Shown here piece after piece: positions 36,131-44,866 of a DNA stretch of 64,000 nt; positions within the stretch are counted from its first letter, which is position 1, and each line of letters begins with the position of its first letter. The stretch spans positions 124,001-188,000 of the forward strand of contig JBFWZA010000010.1 of NCBI GenBank assembly GCA_050185825.1, read 5' to 3'. The DNA is from SZUA-309 sp050185825. Its GTDB lineage: Bacteria > Pseudomonadota > Gammaproteobacteria > Pseudomonadales > Azotimanducaceae. The notes below the pieces were generated by a model. The model was not told where the DNA came from. It ran no database searches and saw only the letters and a list, made by a program, of their open reading frames with translations. A program made the position numbers and the translations under genes.

Positions 36131-37006
36131 TTACTTGTTGTCCACCACCAGCATCCGTGCAGGCACATGCTCGATTGTCCGCTGCACCGTCTGCCCGCCC
36201 GCTTCGAAGTGCACAATCAGCATGTACTCACCGTCGTCCGGTGGCGGCGCGAGGCTCGCCGCGACGGAACGTCGCGTGCCCGCGAACACGGGCTTCGTCA
36301 CCAGCCGCCCACCGGCGGTATGTTTGGGCAGCGTCCTGGTGGGATTGGCCGCCAGAGTTGCTACCTCCTTGAGCGCCTGACTTTCCTTCGGATACTCGGC
36401 CAGGGGCCACCAGAGGTAGAAACCGCTGGGTTTCACCTGGGTGTTGCCGGTGGCCGAAAGATCGAGCTCGAGACGGTTTCCATCCGCGTCGAAGCGGATC
36501 CCGTTGACCACGGCCAGCGATCGCGGCTCGCCGACCGTAGCGTAGAGCGGCAAGCCCAGGCGGAAGTTGAGCTTCACCCCCGCCTGATCCGTGTCCACCA
36601 GCTCCGAGAAGAAGAGCATCGCCCGATGCTCGCCGGGTCCATTCAGCCGTTGCCTGCTGATGGCGAAGCGAACCGTCTGCGATCCGTTTGCCGGAATGGT
36701 GAACTCCACCGGATTGAGCATCATCGCCGTGGGGAGCGAGCCGGGTTCCGGCGGCAACTCCCGGAAGTTGTTCGCTTCGTCCAGGTCGAAACCGACGACA
36801 CTGGACTTCACGTGAATGTCCCGGTCACTGAGATTGAGGACCGTGGCGGAACCCATCGTGGTCTGTGCATCGACAGCGATCTCCAGTCGGGAAGGTGAAA
36901 CCCCCAGACTGGGCGGCGGTGCGCCTGCAGCCAACCCCCTGATGGGCATGCCCGCCACTAAGGTCAAAACAACCAGACAAGAAACGGCGCCAGCGATTCT
37001 CTTCAT
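36131..37006 (-). CDS. PapD-like periplasmic pilus chaperone
   Basis: This 291-aa exported protein has a signal peptide (SCLVVLTLVAGMPIRGLAAG) followed by an immunoglobulin-like chaperone domain. ISxxRLEI is at the start, SATVLNLSDRDIHVKSSV is a typical strand pair, and PVEFTIPANGSQTVRFAI is the PapD-type 'P-x-x-F-x-I-x-x-x-x-x-Q-x-V-R' strand. It is longer than usual chaperones (~230 aa), with an extra C-terminal beta-rich part (EYMLIVHFEAGGQTVQRTIEH). It lies 3 nt after the tip gene and 17 nt before the usher. Confidence 0.7.
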   Translation of the reverse strand: MKRIAGAVSCLVVLTLVAGMPIRGLAAGAPPPSLGVSPSRLEIAVDAQTTMGSATVLNLSDRDIHVKSSVVGFDLDEANNFRELPPEPGSLPTAMMLNPVEFTIPANGSQTVRFAISRQRLNGPGEHRAMLFFSELVDTDQAGVKLNFRLGLPLYATVGEPRSLAVVNGIRFDADGNRLELDLSATGNTQVKPSGFYLWWPLAEYPKESQALKEVATLAANPTRTLPKHTAGGRLVTKPVFAGTRRSVAASLAPPPDDGEYMLIVHFEAGGQTVQRTIEHVPARMLVVDNK

Positions 37007-37009
37007 CGT

Positions 37010-38146
37010 TCAAAGTCCTGTAACGGTAATCTGCAGGGTGGCGGAAGCCCGGCCAGCGGATGGGTCCACCTGCGTAAGGTCAAGCGCGAACGCCAGATCA
37101 CCAGAGCGGAGGTCCAGTCCGCACGGCTGATTCTGGATGCCGTCGAGCACGCCGCTGCCCGACCGAACCCCGCCCGTCGGGTTGAGCACCTGATAGGTCG
37201 CGCTGTCGTAGCGGTTTCCGGAACAGCCAACCGCACGGACTCCAACAGCATTGCGCAGCGTGATGGTCTGCAGAGGAACGAACGCGCCGGTATCAGAGGA
37301 GAGCCCGACGGCGATTGGAGTGTCGAGCGCGCCGACGCGGAAAGAGCGACGACCGAGATCCATGCAGAAGCCGCCGCTGCAGGCCGAGCTGGCACCAAGC
37401 GCGCCCGCCAGAGCGCCGGCCTCCAGGTTCACGTCGATCCGATTGTAGTGATAGAGCAGCAGGAAACCCGGCATCTGAATCTCCAGCGTTTCCTGCGCCA
37501 CCTCGAGCCCGCCACCGGGCACCAGCGAGCGAACCTGGATTTCCGTGATCCCGACGTAGTCGCCATCAGAGATGGCATTGTCCACTCCGAGATCGAGCCG
37601 GTAGCCGTAGAAAAGGTTGCGCGGACACGAGCCGCCGATTCCGCCGCGATAAATCGGCACGAAGTTCAGAACGCGCAGTTCGCCGCCGCCCGCGCCGGTG
37701 GCAGCCAGGGCATCACGCCGCGGAGCAACAACCCTGAATGAGACCTCGAAGTCCTCACTGCCGAGGCAATCCCGGCGTTCGTCGTTAGAGAGCTGAACGG
37801 TTACCGCCACCAGCCTGTCGACGCTGGCGGTCAGTGTACCGCCTGCCAGCGTGCCGCCGATGTTGACGTCCAGCGCCTGGGAAAAATCCGTCAGGCTCGT
37901 GCGCAGAGTACCCTCACCGAAGACCTGCTCGCCGCTTCGGCCAAGGCTCGAACCACCCTGCAGGATGTCTTCCGGCTGCAATCGTATGTTGTTGCCGAAC
38001 TGAATGTGGTGGATGCTGAAACCCAGGGCCAGAGGTGCGGGCAGCCAGCTTGCGCAGGCCAGCACGAGGGCGAGAATCCATTGGCAGGTGCGGAGCCCGG
38101 TGGCTCGGTACCAGCCGGGCTTCGCGCCCTGGATGCTCACGTCCAT
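37010..38146 (-). CDS. Two-domain pilus tip/minor subunit with pilin-like C-terminus
   Basis: This is an exported 378-aa protein; a GGAGG site 5 nt before the ATG at 38146 fixes the start. After a signal peptide (about residues 18-41), a unique N-terminal domain (42-215) may be the adhesive part. The C-terminal domain (about 220-378) is clearly a paralogue of the neighbouring pilin. It shares the LxxYHYxxIxxxL motif (YHY at 232-234), four cysteines at matching places (256, 261, 308, 342), VGVRAxGCS, and SGDLAFxLD before an ITVTGL ending. This arrangement matches a tip adhesin (receptor domain plus pilin domain) as in CS1 or type 1 pili, inferred from layout. Confidence 0.65.
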   Translation of the reverse strand: MDVSIQGAKPGWYRATGLRTCQWILALVLACASWLPAPLALGFSIHHIQFGNNIRLQPEDILQGGSSLGRSGEQVFGEGTLRTSLTDFSQALDVNIGGTLAGGTLTASVDRLVAVTVQLSNDERRDCLGSEDFEVSFRVVAPRRDALAATGAGGGELRVLNFVPIYRGGIGGSCPRNLFYGYRLDLGVDNAISDGDYVGITEIQVRSLVPGGGLEVAQETLEIQMPGFLLLYHYNRIDVNLEAGALAGALGASSACSGGFCMDLGRRSFRVGALDTPIAVGLSSDTGAFVPLQTITLRNAVGVRAVGCSGNRYDSATYQVLNPTGGVRSGSGVLDGIQNQPCGLDLRSGDLAFALDLTQVDPSAGRASATLQITVTGL

Positions 38147-38184
38147 TTGAGCCTCCATGTGGTCAGGTGAATGATCAGGCGCGT

Positions 38185-38763
38185 TCAGAGTCCAGCGATG
38201 GTGACATTGAACACGGCCGAGACTGGGTCGGTGCCGGCAGCGATGGCGTTGAAGTCCAGATCGAAGGCCAGGTCGCCCGTCCTCATGGTGAGCGAGCAGC
38301 CCAGACCGTCGATGTTGTTCACCGCACTGTCGGTAATCGTCACACCGGCATCGCTGGTGCCGTCCGTGTAGTTGGCTTCATAAGTCGAGCAACCCAGTGC
38401 CCGCACACCCACCGCGTTGGTCAGCGTGAAGGTGGCAGTCGTGTTGGTGAGACCCGGATCGTTCAGCGTCACGGCAACGGTGTTCGCGCCGGCCATCGTG
38501 GTTACCGGGATCGGCGTCGACGTACCCTGGTCGTTACAGAAATCACTGGCACAGGCCGTGGCGGTGCCACCCACCAGGTAACCGGCCAGGGCCGCCTGAT
38601 CGAGATCCAGCTCGATGTTGCTGTAGTGATACATGACCAGCACCGTGGGCAGATCCACGTCCACGGTCACCGTTGCCTGAGCAGCATAGGCGGCAGGGGT
38701 ACTGATCGCAGCCGCAGTCAGCAAACCGGCTCCACACGCTTTCCTGAGAGTTTTGACATCCAT
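38185..38763 (-). CDS. Major pilin-like subunit of the divergent pilus
   Basis: This is an exported 192-aa protein with a signal peptide probably cleaved after Ala28 (AAYA|AQ). The mature N-terminus ATVTVDVDLP alternates hydrophobic residues, as a donor strand would. Further features are VMYHYSNIELDLDQAALAGYLVG, cysteines at 71, 76, 125 and 156 in the pattern CxxxxC...GC...GC, then RTGDLAFDLD and the C-terminal VTIAGL. It has a strong ribosome-binding site (AAAGGA) and is the first gene of the operon, 38 nt ahead of the tip gene, as expected for a highly expressed subunit. I know no named family that I can assign with confidence. Confidence 0.65.
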   Translation of the reverse strand: MDVKTLRKACGAGLLTAAAISTPAAYAAQATVTVDVDLPTVLVMYHYSNIELDLDQAALAGYLVGGTATACASDFCNDQGTSTPIPVTTMAGANTVAVTLNDPGLTNTTATFTLTNAVGVRALGCSTYEANYTDGTSDAGVTITDSAVNNIDGLGCSLTMRTGDLAFDLDFNAIAAGTDPVSAVFNVTIAGL

Positions 38764-39068
38764 TTTGAGGTCCTTTCACGTTGTTGTGAGTTTGCAAGTC
38801 CGTGTAGTGCGGAGCGGTTGCTCGATCGCCTACAACCGGGCGCAAAATTCTCACAACGCCCCGCGGCAATCCATGCGCGAAGCGGCGAAACGCCGCGTTT
38901 TTCCTGGGTTTCTGACCGATCTGAGAACCACGTCACGAAAAGGCCGGTGAAGAAATGAGGTTCGTTGCCGATAACTTGGCGTGGCATGCGTTCGCCCGAC
39001 GGATGGCTCAAAAAACCGTTACATAGCCGGTGAACGGTCTTTCTGCACGCTGTGGGAAGATCACCAGC
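38764..39068 (+). other. Divergent intergenic region (305 nt) between the pilin operon and the secreted orphan
   Basis: No gene is seen. It must hold the pilin operon promoter (minus strand), for which I see neither a sigma-54 nor a sigma-28 box, so a sigma-70 promoter is likely. On the plus strand a sigma-28-like box is present and is listed separately. Confidence 0.7.
38948..38974 (+). promoter_or_regulatory. Sigma-28-like promoter for the secreted orphan gene
   Basis: TGAA, then exactly 15 nt, then GCCGATAA. The -10 element is a perfect match to the sigma-28 consensus and the -35 matches at 3 of 4 (consensus TAAA). It lies 94 nt upstream of the ATG at 39069, a distance close to that of the fliC box. 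Confidence 0.55.
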
Positions 39069-39533
39069 ATGAAGCGATCAGAAACCACGTCGCCATCGTG
39101 CCCGGGACTGCTGCTGAGCGTCGTGCTCGCGCTCTGGGCAGGGATGGCTACCGGCCAGTCATCCGACTGGTTTCTGCTCGAGTTCGCGGACAGCCGGCCG
39201 CCGTGCGCCGACGTGGCGGCCGATCAGCGCTGCGTCGGCACGCAGCCGCGCATCGCGCACTTCGAGATGCGCGACGGGGAGCGGATCGAGATGCAGTCGG
39301 GGTCGGACGCACCACCGGTGTGGACGGCCTTCGGCGGTGTCTGGGTCTATGCGACGCAGACGGTGCAGGACTATCAGAACACGGCCATCGAGCTGACCGC
39401 GACGCCGACAGGAGCGCGCCTGATCATCAGCGACCGGGGGCGACACTACCTGCAGTCGGTGCCCCTGGAACGCTGGGTGGCGCTGGAGAGCGACGTCGAC
39501 CCCACCCTCTGGGTGCGGGTCACCCCCCACTGA
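39069..39533 (+). CDS. Small secreted protein of unknown function
   Basis: This is a 154-aa exported protein. The ATG at 39069 has GGAAG 9 nt upstream and begins a clear signal peptide (MKRSETTSPSCPGLLLSVVLALWAGMATG); a GTG at 39030 is an unlikely alternative. The mature part is beta-rich with a likely disulfide (C in RPPCADVAADQRCVG) and ends with LERWVALESDVDPTLWVRVTPH. I recognise no family. It sits between two minus-strand surface-structure operons (pilus and pel) and is preceded by a sigma-28-like box, so it may belong to the FliA regulon. Confidence 0.65.
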   Translation: MKRSETTSPSCPGLLLSVVLALWAGMATGQSSDWFLLEFADSRPPCADVAADQRCVGTQPRIAHFEMRDGERIEMQSGSDAPPVWTAFGGVWVYATQTVQDYQNTAIELTATPTGARLIISDRGRHYLQSVPLERWVALESDVDPTLWVRVTPH

Positions 39534-39546
39534 CGCCGCCGGCGCT

Positions 39547-39630
39547 CAGCGGTTCAGAGAGCCTTCAGCGGTTCAGGGAGCCTTCAGCGGTTCAGAGAGC
39601 CTTCAGCGGGACAAAGAGCCTTCAGCGGTT
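39547..39630. repeat. 19-bp tandem repeat at the 3' end of pelG
   Basis: The unit CAGCGGTTCAG(A/G)GAGCCTT is present at 39547, 39566 and 39585, a degenerate fourth copy at 39604, and a partial copy to 39630. It fills the 88-nt gap between the convergent orphan gene and pelG and overlaps the last codons and stop of pelG. No terminator hairpin with a T-run is visible there. Confidence 0.9.
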
Positions 39631-40995
39631 AAGCATGAACGTCTCGTACTCGAGCTCCCGCACGATGCGATTGAGCAGCACGATGGTCAGGAAGGTGGCG
39701 ATCATCGTCGCGCCCACGAAGCCGTAGCCGAAGTAGATCACGCCCATGGACTGGGTCAGCAGCGTCAGCACCACGTTGGCGGCGAAGAACGTTGCCGTGA
39801 CGATGAGCACCGTACCGCGACGGTCCAGGTAGAAGAGCACATTGAGCAGGCTCATGAGCACCATCTGCACGCTCACCCCCACCACGTCCACGTAGAGCAG
39901 CGGCAGGTAGTTGGTGGAGATGGACAGCAGCTCGAGGATCTCCTCGGCCCACAGAAAAAACAGCAGGATGGTCACGCCCTGCACCTTGAAGATCTCGAGC
40001 ACGCCCTGGCGGATCGAGGCGGTCATCTGATCCTTCAGGAAATAGACGTGATCCAGCGCCTCCCCGCCGCGTATCGCGTTGTAGAAACGGTCGTAGTTCT
40101 CCGCGAAATCCGTCTCGATCCGCACCAGGAAGACGGCCATGCCGGGGATGATGGTCAGGTAGGCGAGAAAGATCGGTATGTCGTAGATCTCGCTCGCTCT
40201 GAGCGGACCGATCACGGCTTCGGACGTCGCCGGATTGAACCAGAACAGGAACTTGTCCACCCAGATCCCGAGGTAGTAGAAGAGCCCCGTGAAGGCCAGC
40301 GACGGGAAGATCTGGCGGCGATCGAGGAACTCGAAGGCGAACCAGCGCTGCACGGGAAACTGCCGGATCACCTCGACGAGGAAGGTGTAGAGCAGCACGG
40401 CATGACCGAGCAGAAACGCGAGCAGCAGGCCCTCCTTGTTCGCGTGGCGCAGCACCCAGGCCGCCGCCACCATGGTGGCGTAGCCGAAGAACATGATCGT
40501 GAGGATGCGGTTGTATGCCTTCATGCCGGACAGGAAGATCACCACCACCCAGAGATTGATCAGCACCAGGAAGTTACCCAGCATGAGCGCCCGGTACGCC
40601 AGCGACTGATCCGGAAAGAATCGGAAGAAGACGATCGTGCCGAGCACGCCGAACACACTCGTCATCAGCACGAGCAGTCCGAACAGATTGGGCGTGAGCG
40701 CTTCCGGCCGCTTCTCGTAGAGACGGTCCGAGACGAAGCGCGTGAACAGGAGCTGGCAGCCACCGGTGATGGTCAGCGACGCGGCCATCAGGTAGGTGAT
40801 GGAGACCAGGAACTGAACCACATGCTGCGTCGGCACCACCACGCTGATGGACATCACCCCCACCAGCAGCACGCTGAAGATGGACAGCACCCACGGCCCG
40901 GCGCTGATCAGGCCTGCATAGACGTAGGCCTGCAGCGTCGCCGCGTAGCTGTCGCGATTGAGAATCCGCCGCAGCTCGAAGCCGATGCCCGCCAC
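39622..40995 (-). CDS. pelG: PelG, Pel polysaccharide inner-membrane exporter
   Basis: PelG is a 12-TM, MATE/flippase-like membrane protein of the Pel system. The frame is open upstream but the proper start is the GTG at 40995 (VAGIGFELRRILNRDSYAATLQAYVYAGLISAGPWVLSIF), giving 457 aa, the length known for Pseudomonas PelG. The sequence is very hydrophobic throughout with conserved IFKVQGVTILLFFLWAEEILE near the end. The last gene of the pel operon, 1 nt after the pelF stop. Confidence 0.95.
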   Translation of the reverse strand: MAGIGFELRRILNRDSYAATLQAYVYAGLISAGPWVLSIFSVLLVGVMSISVVVPTQHVVQFLVSITYLMAASLTITGGCQLLFTRFVSDRLYEKRPEALTPNLFGLLVLMTSVFGVLGTIVFFRFFPDQSLAYRALMLGNFLVLINLWVVVIFLSGMKAYNRILTIMFFGYATMVAAAWVLRHANKEGLLLAFLLGHAVLLYTFLVEVIRQFPVQRWFAFEFLDRRQIFPSLAFTGLFYYLGIWVDKFLFWFNPATSEAVIGPLRASEIYDIPIFLAYLTIIPGMAVFLVRIETDFAENYDRFYNAIRGGEALDHVYFLKDQMTASIRQGVLEIFKVQGVTILLFFLWAEEILELLSISTNYLPLLYVDVVGVSVQMVLMSLLNVLFYLDRRGTVLIVTATFFAANVVLTLLTQSMGVIYFGYGFVGATMIATFLTIVLLNRIVRELEYETFMLNR

Positions 40996-40996
40996 G

Positions 40997-42499
40997 TCAG
41001 CCGCGCTCCACCAGCGCGTCCCGGTACAGGCCGCGATAGCGCTCGAACATGAGCGCCTCGGTGTAGAAACGCTCCACGCGCGCCAGCGCGGCGCGCTGAC
41101 AGGCCGCCCATTTCTGCGGGTTCTGAAAGAGCTCCAGACAGGCATCTGCCGTGGCGACCGGATCGGAAATGCCGACCACCGAGCCGCTGACCCCGAGCGC
41201 CGCGTCCTCGCCCGGCGCACCCTCGATCATCTCCCGGCACGAACCGACGTCGGTGGCCACACACGGCACGCCGGCGGCATACCCCTCGAGGATCACCAGC
41301 GGCTGCGCCTCGCTGATCGAGGTGAGCGTCAGGACCCCGATCTGCGGCAGGATCTCGGACACCTTCTGGAAGCCGAGAAACTTCACCCGCTCGGACAGTC
41401 CCAGGCTCGCCACCAGCCCCCGGCACTCGGCTGCGTAGTCTTCGTCCTCCTCGGTCGGGCCGACGATCCAGCCTTCCATCTCGGGAATCACCGAGCAGAT
41501 GGTCCGCATGGCCCGCAGGAAGGTCTTCACGTCCTTGATGGGCACCACCCGGCCGATGAAGCCCACCACTTTGGGGATCTCAGCGGGGCGGGCATCCAGG
41601 GCGCCGGCGTAAGGCGCCAGCGGAATACCGTTCGGGATCACGCGGGTCCGCTCCGGACGGGCGCCGTCGGCGATCTGCCGGGCCTGGTTGCCGCCGTACA
41701 GCGAGATGATGGGATCCGCCGCCTCATAGGTGATACGCCCGAGCTGCTGGTAGAAGCGGATCCACATCTGACGGATGTAACCGACATCGTCCGTCAGTCC
41801 CGGCTCGAAGTCGGCCGAAGGCTCCTTGATCCAGTCCGCCTGGGACAGGTCGATCTTGCGCTCCTTGGTGTAGATGCCGTGCTCCGAGAGGATGAACGCG
41901 CAGTCCGGGTTCTGCCCCTTGAGCATCGCCGCGAGGAGGCCGGCATAGCCGGTGGATATGGAATGAATGATCTTCGGCGGCCGCACCCGCCGCGCCACTT
42001 CCGCGAGCAGGAACACCGGCGCGTGCATCGAGCGTACCGTCCAGAAGTAGTTGAGGAAGGAGGGGTCGGTGCAGCGCGCCTCGTAGGAGCGGACGATGCT
42101 GTCCCAGGCGGAACGGCTGAACAGGAACTGCTCGTGGGTGATGGCCGGTTCCTCCGAGGCTACCAGGTCGAGGAGCGAGAAGAGATCCGAGTCCTTCGGA
42201 CAGCCGGAGCGGAAGGAATCGTGAAGCGTCTCGGCCGCTTCGAAAGCCGCGCGCGGTCCTTCCTGGCGATGACCGCGCCTGGACTCCCAGGCATCCTCGA
42301 GGTAATGGCACTTCAGCTCCCGGACATTTGGCGGCAACTCGTACTGCATCCGGCCGTAGTGCTTGCGGGAACCGCCGATGAACAGGAGATCGAACGTGAA
42401 TTCCGGCATGCCGCGGATGATCTGGTGGATCCAGCTCGAGACGCCGCCACGCACGAACGGGTAGGTGCCTTCCAGCAGCATCAGGACCGTCCGGCTCAT
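40997..42499 (-). CDS. pelF: PelF, cytosolic glycosyltransferase of Pel synthesis
   Basis: PelF is the GT4-family transferase that polymerises Pel, using UDP-GlcNAc/GalNAc. The 500-aa protein begins MSRTVLMLLEGTYPFVRGGVSSWIHQIIRGMPEF, a near-exact PelF N-terminus with the GGVSSW nucleotide-sugar loop. The GT-B C-terminal half shows VGFIGRVVPIKDVKTF and the EX7E motif (SEAQPLVILEGYAAGVPCVATDVG). It overlaps pelE by 4 nt. Confidence 0.97.
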   Translation of the reverse strand: MSRTVLMLLEGTYPFVRGGVSSWIHQIIRGMPEFTFDLLFIGGSRKHYGRMQYELPPNVRELKCHYLEDAWESRRGHRQEGPRAAFEAAETLHDSFRSGCPKDSDLFSLLDLVASEEPAITHEQFLFSRSAWDSIVRSYEARCTDPSFLNYFWTVRSMHAPVFLLAEVARRVRPPKIIHSISTGYAGLLAAMLKGQNPDCAFILSEHGIYTKERKIDLSQADWIKEPSADFEPGLTDDVGYIRQMWIRFYQQLGRITYEAADPIISLYGGNQARQIADGARPERTRVIPNGIPLAPYAGALDARPAEIPKVVGFIGRVVPIKDVKTFLRAMRTICSVIPEMEGWIVGPTEEDEDYAAECRGLVASLGLSERVKFLGFQKVSEILPQIGVLTLTSISEAQPLVILEGYAAGVPCVATDVGSCREMIEGAPGEDAALGVSGSVVGISDPVATADACLELFQNPQKWAACQRAALARVERFYTEALMFERYRGLYRDALVERG

Positions 42500-43485
42500 G
42501 CCACCCTCAGCCAGTAACCGAGCACCTCGCGCAGGGACTCGTGGGGAGACGTGCCGATTTCGAGCAGCCGCCGGCGCACCTCGTCGTATCGCCCCTCGTG
42601 AAAGGCGATTTCCGCGCGGTACGGCGCCAGCCCGAGCCGCTCCACGCCCGCCGCTTCAGCGGCATCCAGGGCGTCGGACGCACCCCGGTAGTCGCCCTGC
42701 TCCATGCAGGCGCGGGCGAGCAGCACCGACAGCGGTCCGTAGGAGAGCGCGTCCAGGGCCGACCGGGCCCGCTCCACCACCTGGTTCAGGAAGAACTCGC
42801 GGATGTCGCCTTCCGCCAGGTCGAGGTAGATCAGCTCCCAGTAGAGAAAGGCGAGGCTCCGCTCCGTGGACGCACGCTCCCGCTCCGAAAGAGCCGGCTG
42901 CTCGAGCACCTGCAGCAGGCGTTTGATCCTGCCGTTGATCTCGCTCTCCTTCCTGTCCTTGATCGAATAGGCGAGCAGCCGCACGTCGTCTTCCTCGTCG
43001 CGCATGGCCACCTTGAGCAGCGGCACGGCCTGCTTCGCCTTCATCCGCGTGGTCGCCATCACCGCCACGATCTGCTTGTCCGTATCGGACGAGCGCTCGA
43101 GCACCTCGAAGAGCCCGCCGCGGGAGAACGACAGCGTCTGGTCGAAGGCGAGCGGTTTGAACGGCAGGCGGGGCACCTCCACGACCAGGGTGTTGTCCGC
43201 GGCTTCCCGCACCGGTTCTCTGGCACCGTAGGCGGCGGCCACCGGCAGCGCGAGCAGGCCGAAGCCGGGAATGCAGGCGGTTATGCCCACGGTCAGCGGC
43301 AGCAGACCGCGCTGCCTGCTGCCGGTCGCGCGCAGCCACAGCCACAGGCCCCATCCGCCCGGCAGCACGCCGGCGAGATGTGTGGTCAGGGCCGCTGACG
43401 GTGCTTCCAGCACGATCAGCGCCAGCGTCCCGCCACCGAGCGCGGCGCCGAGGCAGAGACTAGTGAGCGCCAGCAGATGCAGCAC
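42496..43485 (-). CDS. pelE: PelE, inner-membrane TPR-type Pel protein
   Basis: PelE sits in the inner membrane with PelD and PelG. The start is GTG with a GGGAG site. Two to three membrane segments occupy the first ~95 residues (LHLLALTSLCLGAALGGGTLALIVL, then LPLTVGITACIPGFGLLALPVAAAYG). A cytosolic helical-repeat region follows, with a PELQ-like RMKAKQAVPLLKVAMRDEEDDVRLLAYSI stretch. At 329 aa it has the size of Pseudomonas PelE. It overlaps the end of pelD by 26 nt. Confidence 0.92.
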   Translation of the reverse strand: MLHLLALTSLCLGAALGGGTLALIVLEAPSAALTTHLAGVLPGGWGLWLWLRATGSRQRGLLPLTVGITACIPGFGLLALPVAAAYGAREPVREAADNTLVVEVPRLPFKPLAFDQTLSFSRGGLFEVLERSSDTDKQIVAVMATTRMKAKQAVPLLKVAMRDEEDDVRLLAYSIKDRKESEINGRIKRLLQVLEQPALSERERASTERSLAFLYWELIYLDLAEGDIREFFLNQVVERARSALDALSYGPLSVLLARACMEQGDYRGASDALDAAEAAGVERLGLAPYRAEIAFHEGRYDEVRRRLLEIGTSPHESLREVLGYWLRVA

Positions 43486-44863
43486 GCCTTTGCTCCCTGT
43501 CGGACCCGCCCAGAAGTGCCAGCGCCTCGACGATCCTGCTCGTTTGGCCGATTTCGCTCACCAGGAATTCCTCCAGGTCCCCCACTGCGTAGGGGGGATC
43601 GAGCAGCGTGTGTGCGACCTCGATGCCGCCCTTCGTCAGTCCCACCCCGTGGATTTCCGTGAGGTAGGCATCGAATCGGACCATGAAGCGCTCGAGCCCC
43701 TGGCGCGTGGTCAGCGGCATGAGCATGAGCAGATACCACTGTCCGCCCTCCTGCCACGGAAACGCCTGGTCCAGGCCGCGGGCCTGATCGAGGATCGTCC
43801 GTATGTACAGCGGCGCCGTGCTCGCGTCCGTCAGCCGGCACACGATCAGGCACGAGCTCAGGGCGTGCACGTTCGCCAGATCCATGCATCTGAGCGCGTG
43901 ATAGAGGAACCAGTAGAGCTCCTCTTCCAGGCGCAAGGGCAGCCGGGCGGTCGCGTGCAGAAAGTCACCGAACCGACCGGCGACAATGGTCGCGATCTGC
44001 AGGTTCCGTTCGGTGAGCGCAAAAAAAGGAATCTGGTGGATGCCCACCACGGCGTGCACCCGTCGGTAGGCGTCCAGCACCGGGATGACGACGATGGGGT
44101 CGCTCTGACCGCGGGCCGCCATGGAGGACGTGTCCTCCGGGCGGACGCTGACCGTCGCCCCGGTCGTGAGCGCGCGCTGCAGCAGTGGATCACCGGCGGA
44201 CAGCGGTGTGCCGGACCCGAGGGTGGCCACCGGCAGCGGATCGAGCTCTCCGTCGACCAGCCGGTGATAGGTACCGGCGCGGGCCGAGACGAAGTCGGAC
44301 AGCAGCTCGAGCAGCTCCTCACCCACCCGCTCCGGCACCGCATCCACGAGCTTCTCCCTCGCGCTCAACAGCGCCGACCGTAGGCTCGTCCGCCGGCCGG
44401 CATACTCCTGCTCCAGCTCGTCGTGAGAAATCTTCAGCACGTGATAGGAACGGGTGAACTCCTCGAGACGCGCCTGCCGGTACTCGTTGGAGCGCTCGAG
44501 CTGAACGAGCCGCTGCTCCCAGATATCACGGAACTCGCCGACGATGAGCGAGCACAGCAGCAGACCCAGGGTGTAGCCGAAAGGCAGTGGCCAGATCCCG
44601 GCTCCTGCCCAGGCCTGAACCCCGGCCGCAGCGTGCATCCCCACCGCCGCGACGAAGCCGTGGGCAAACCCGTAGCGCAGCCCCATGAGGATCGGCGCGA
44701 AGATGGACCAGGGAAAGGCGGCCTGCGTGAGCAGGGGGTCGTCGGGCCTGACAAAGCTGCCCACGCCATAGAAGGCTGCCGCCACGACGATGGTTTCCAG
44801 CCAGGGGTGGTTGGTCCTGGCCCTCGACAGGCGGCGGATGGAGTCGAGCTCGAACGGTCCCAC
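43460..44863 (-). CDS. pelD: PelD, c-di-GMP receptor of the Pel system
   Basis: PelD binds c-di-GMP and activates Pel synthesis. The 467-aa protein (GTG start) has four N-terminal membrane helices, a coiled coil (about 105-130), a GAF domain and a degenerate GGDEF domain. The c-di-GMP I-site is retained: RGLD at residues 362-365 and a further Arg at about 396 (FMVRFDAYL). The spacing of 34 residues between the two arginines is very close to that of Pseudomonas PelD (R367/D370 and R402). The presence of these residues implies a functional receptor. It lies 3 nt after pelC. Confidence 0.94.
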   Translation of the reverse strand: MGPFELDSIRRLSRARTNHPWLETIVVAAAFYGVGSFVRPDDPLLTQAAFPWSIFAPILMGLRYGFAHGFVAAVGMHAAAGVQAWAGAGIWPLPFGYTLGLLLCSLIVGEFRDIWEQRLVQLERSNEYRQARLEEFTRSYHVLKISHDELEQEYAGRRTSLRSALLSAREKLVDAVPERVGEELLELLSDFVSARAGTYHRLVDGELDPLPVATLGSGTPLSAGDPLLQRALTTGATVSVRPEDTSSMAARGQSDPIVVIPVLDAYRRVHAVVGIHQIPFFALTERNLQIATIVAGRFGDFLHATARLPLRLEEELYWFLYHALRCMDLANVHALSSCLIVCRLTDASTAPLYIRTILDQARGLDQAFPWQEGGQWYLLMLMPLTTRQGLERFMVRFDAYLTEIHGVGLTKGGIEVAHTLLDPPYAVGDLEEFLVSEIGQTSRIVEALALLGGSDREQRRAASAGAH

Positions 44864-44866
44864 GGG

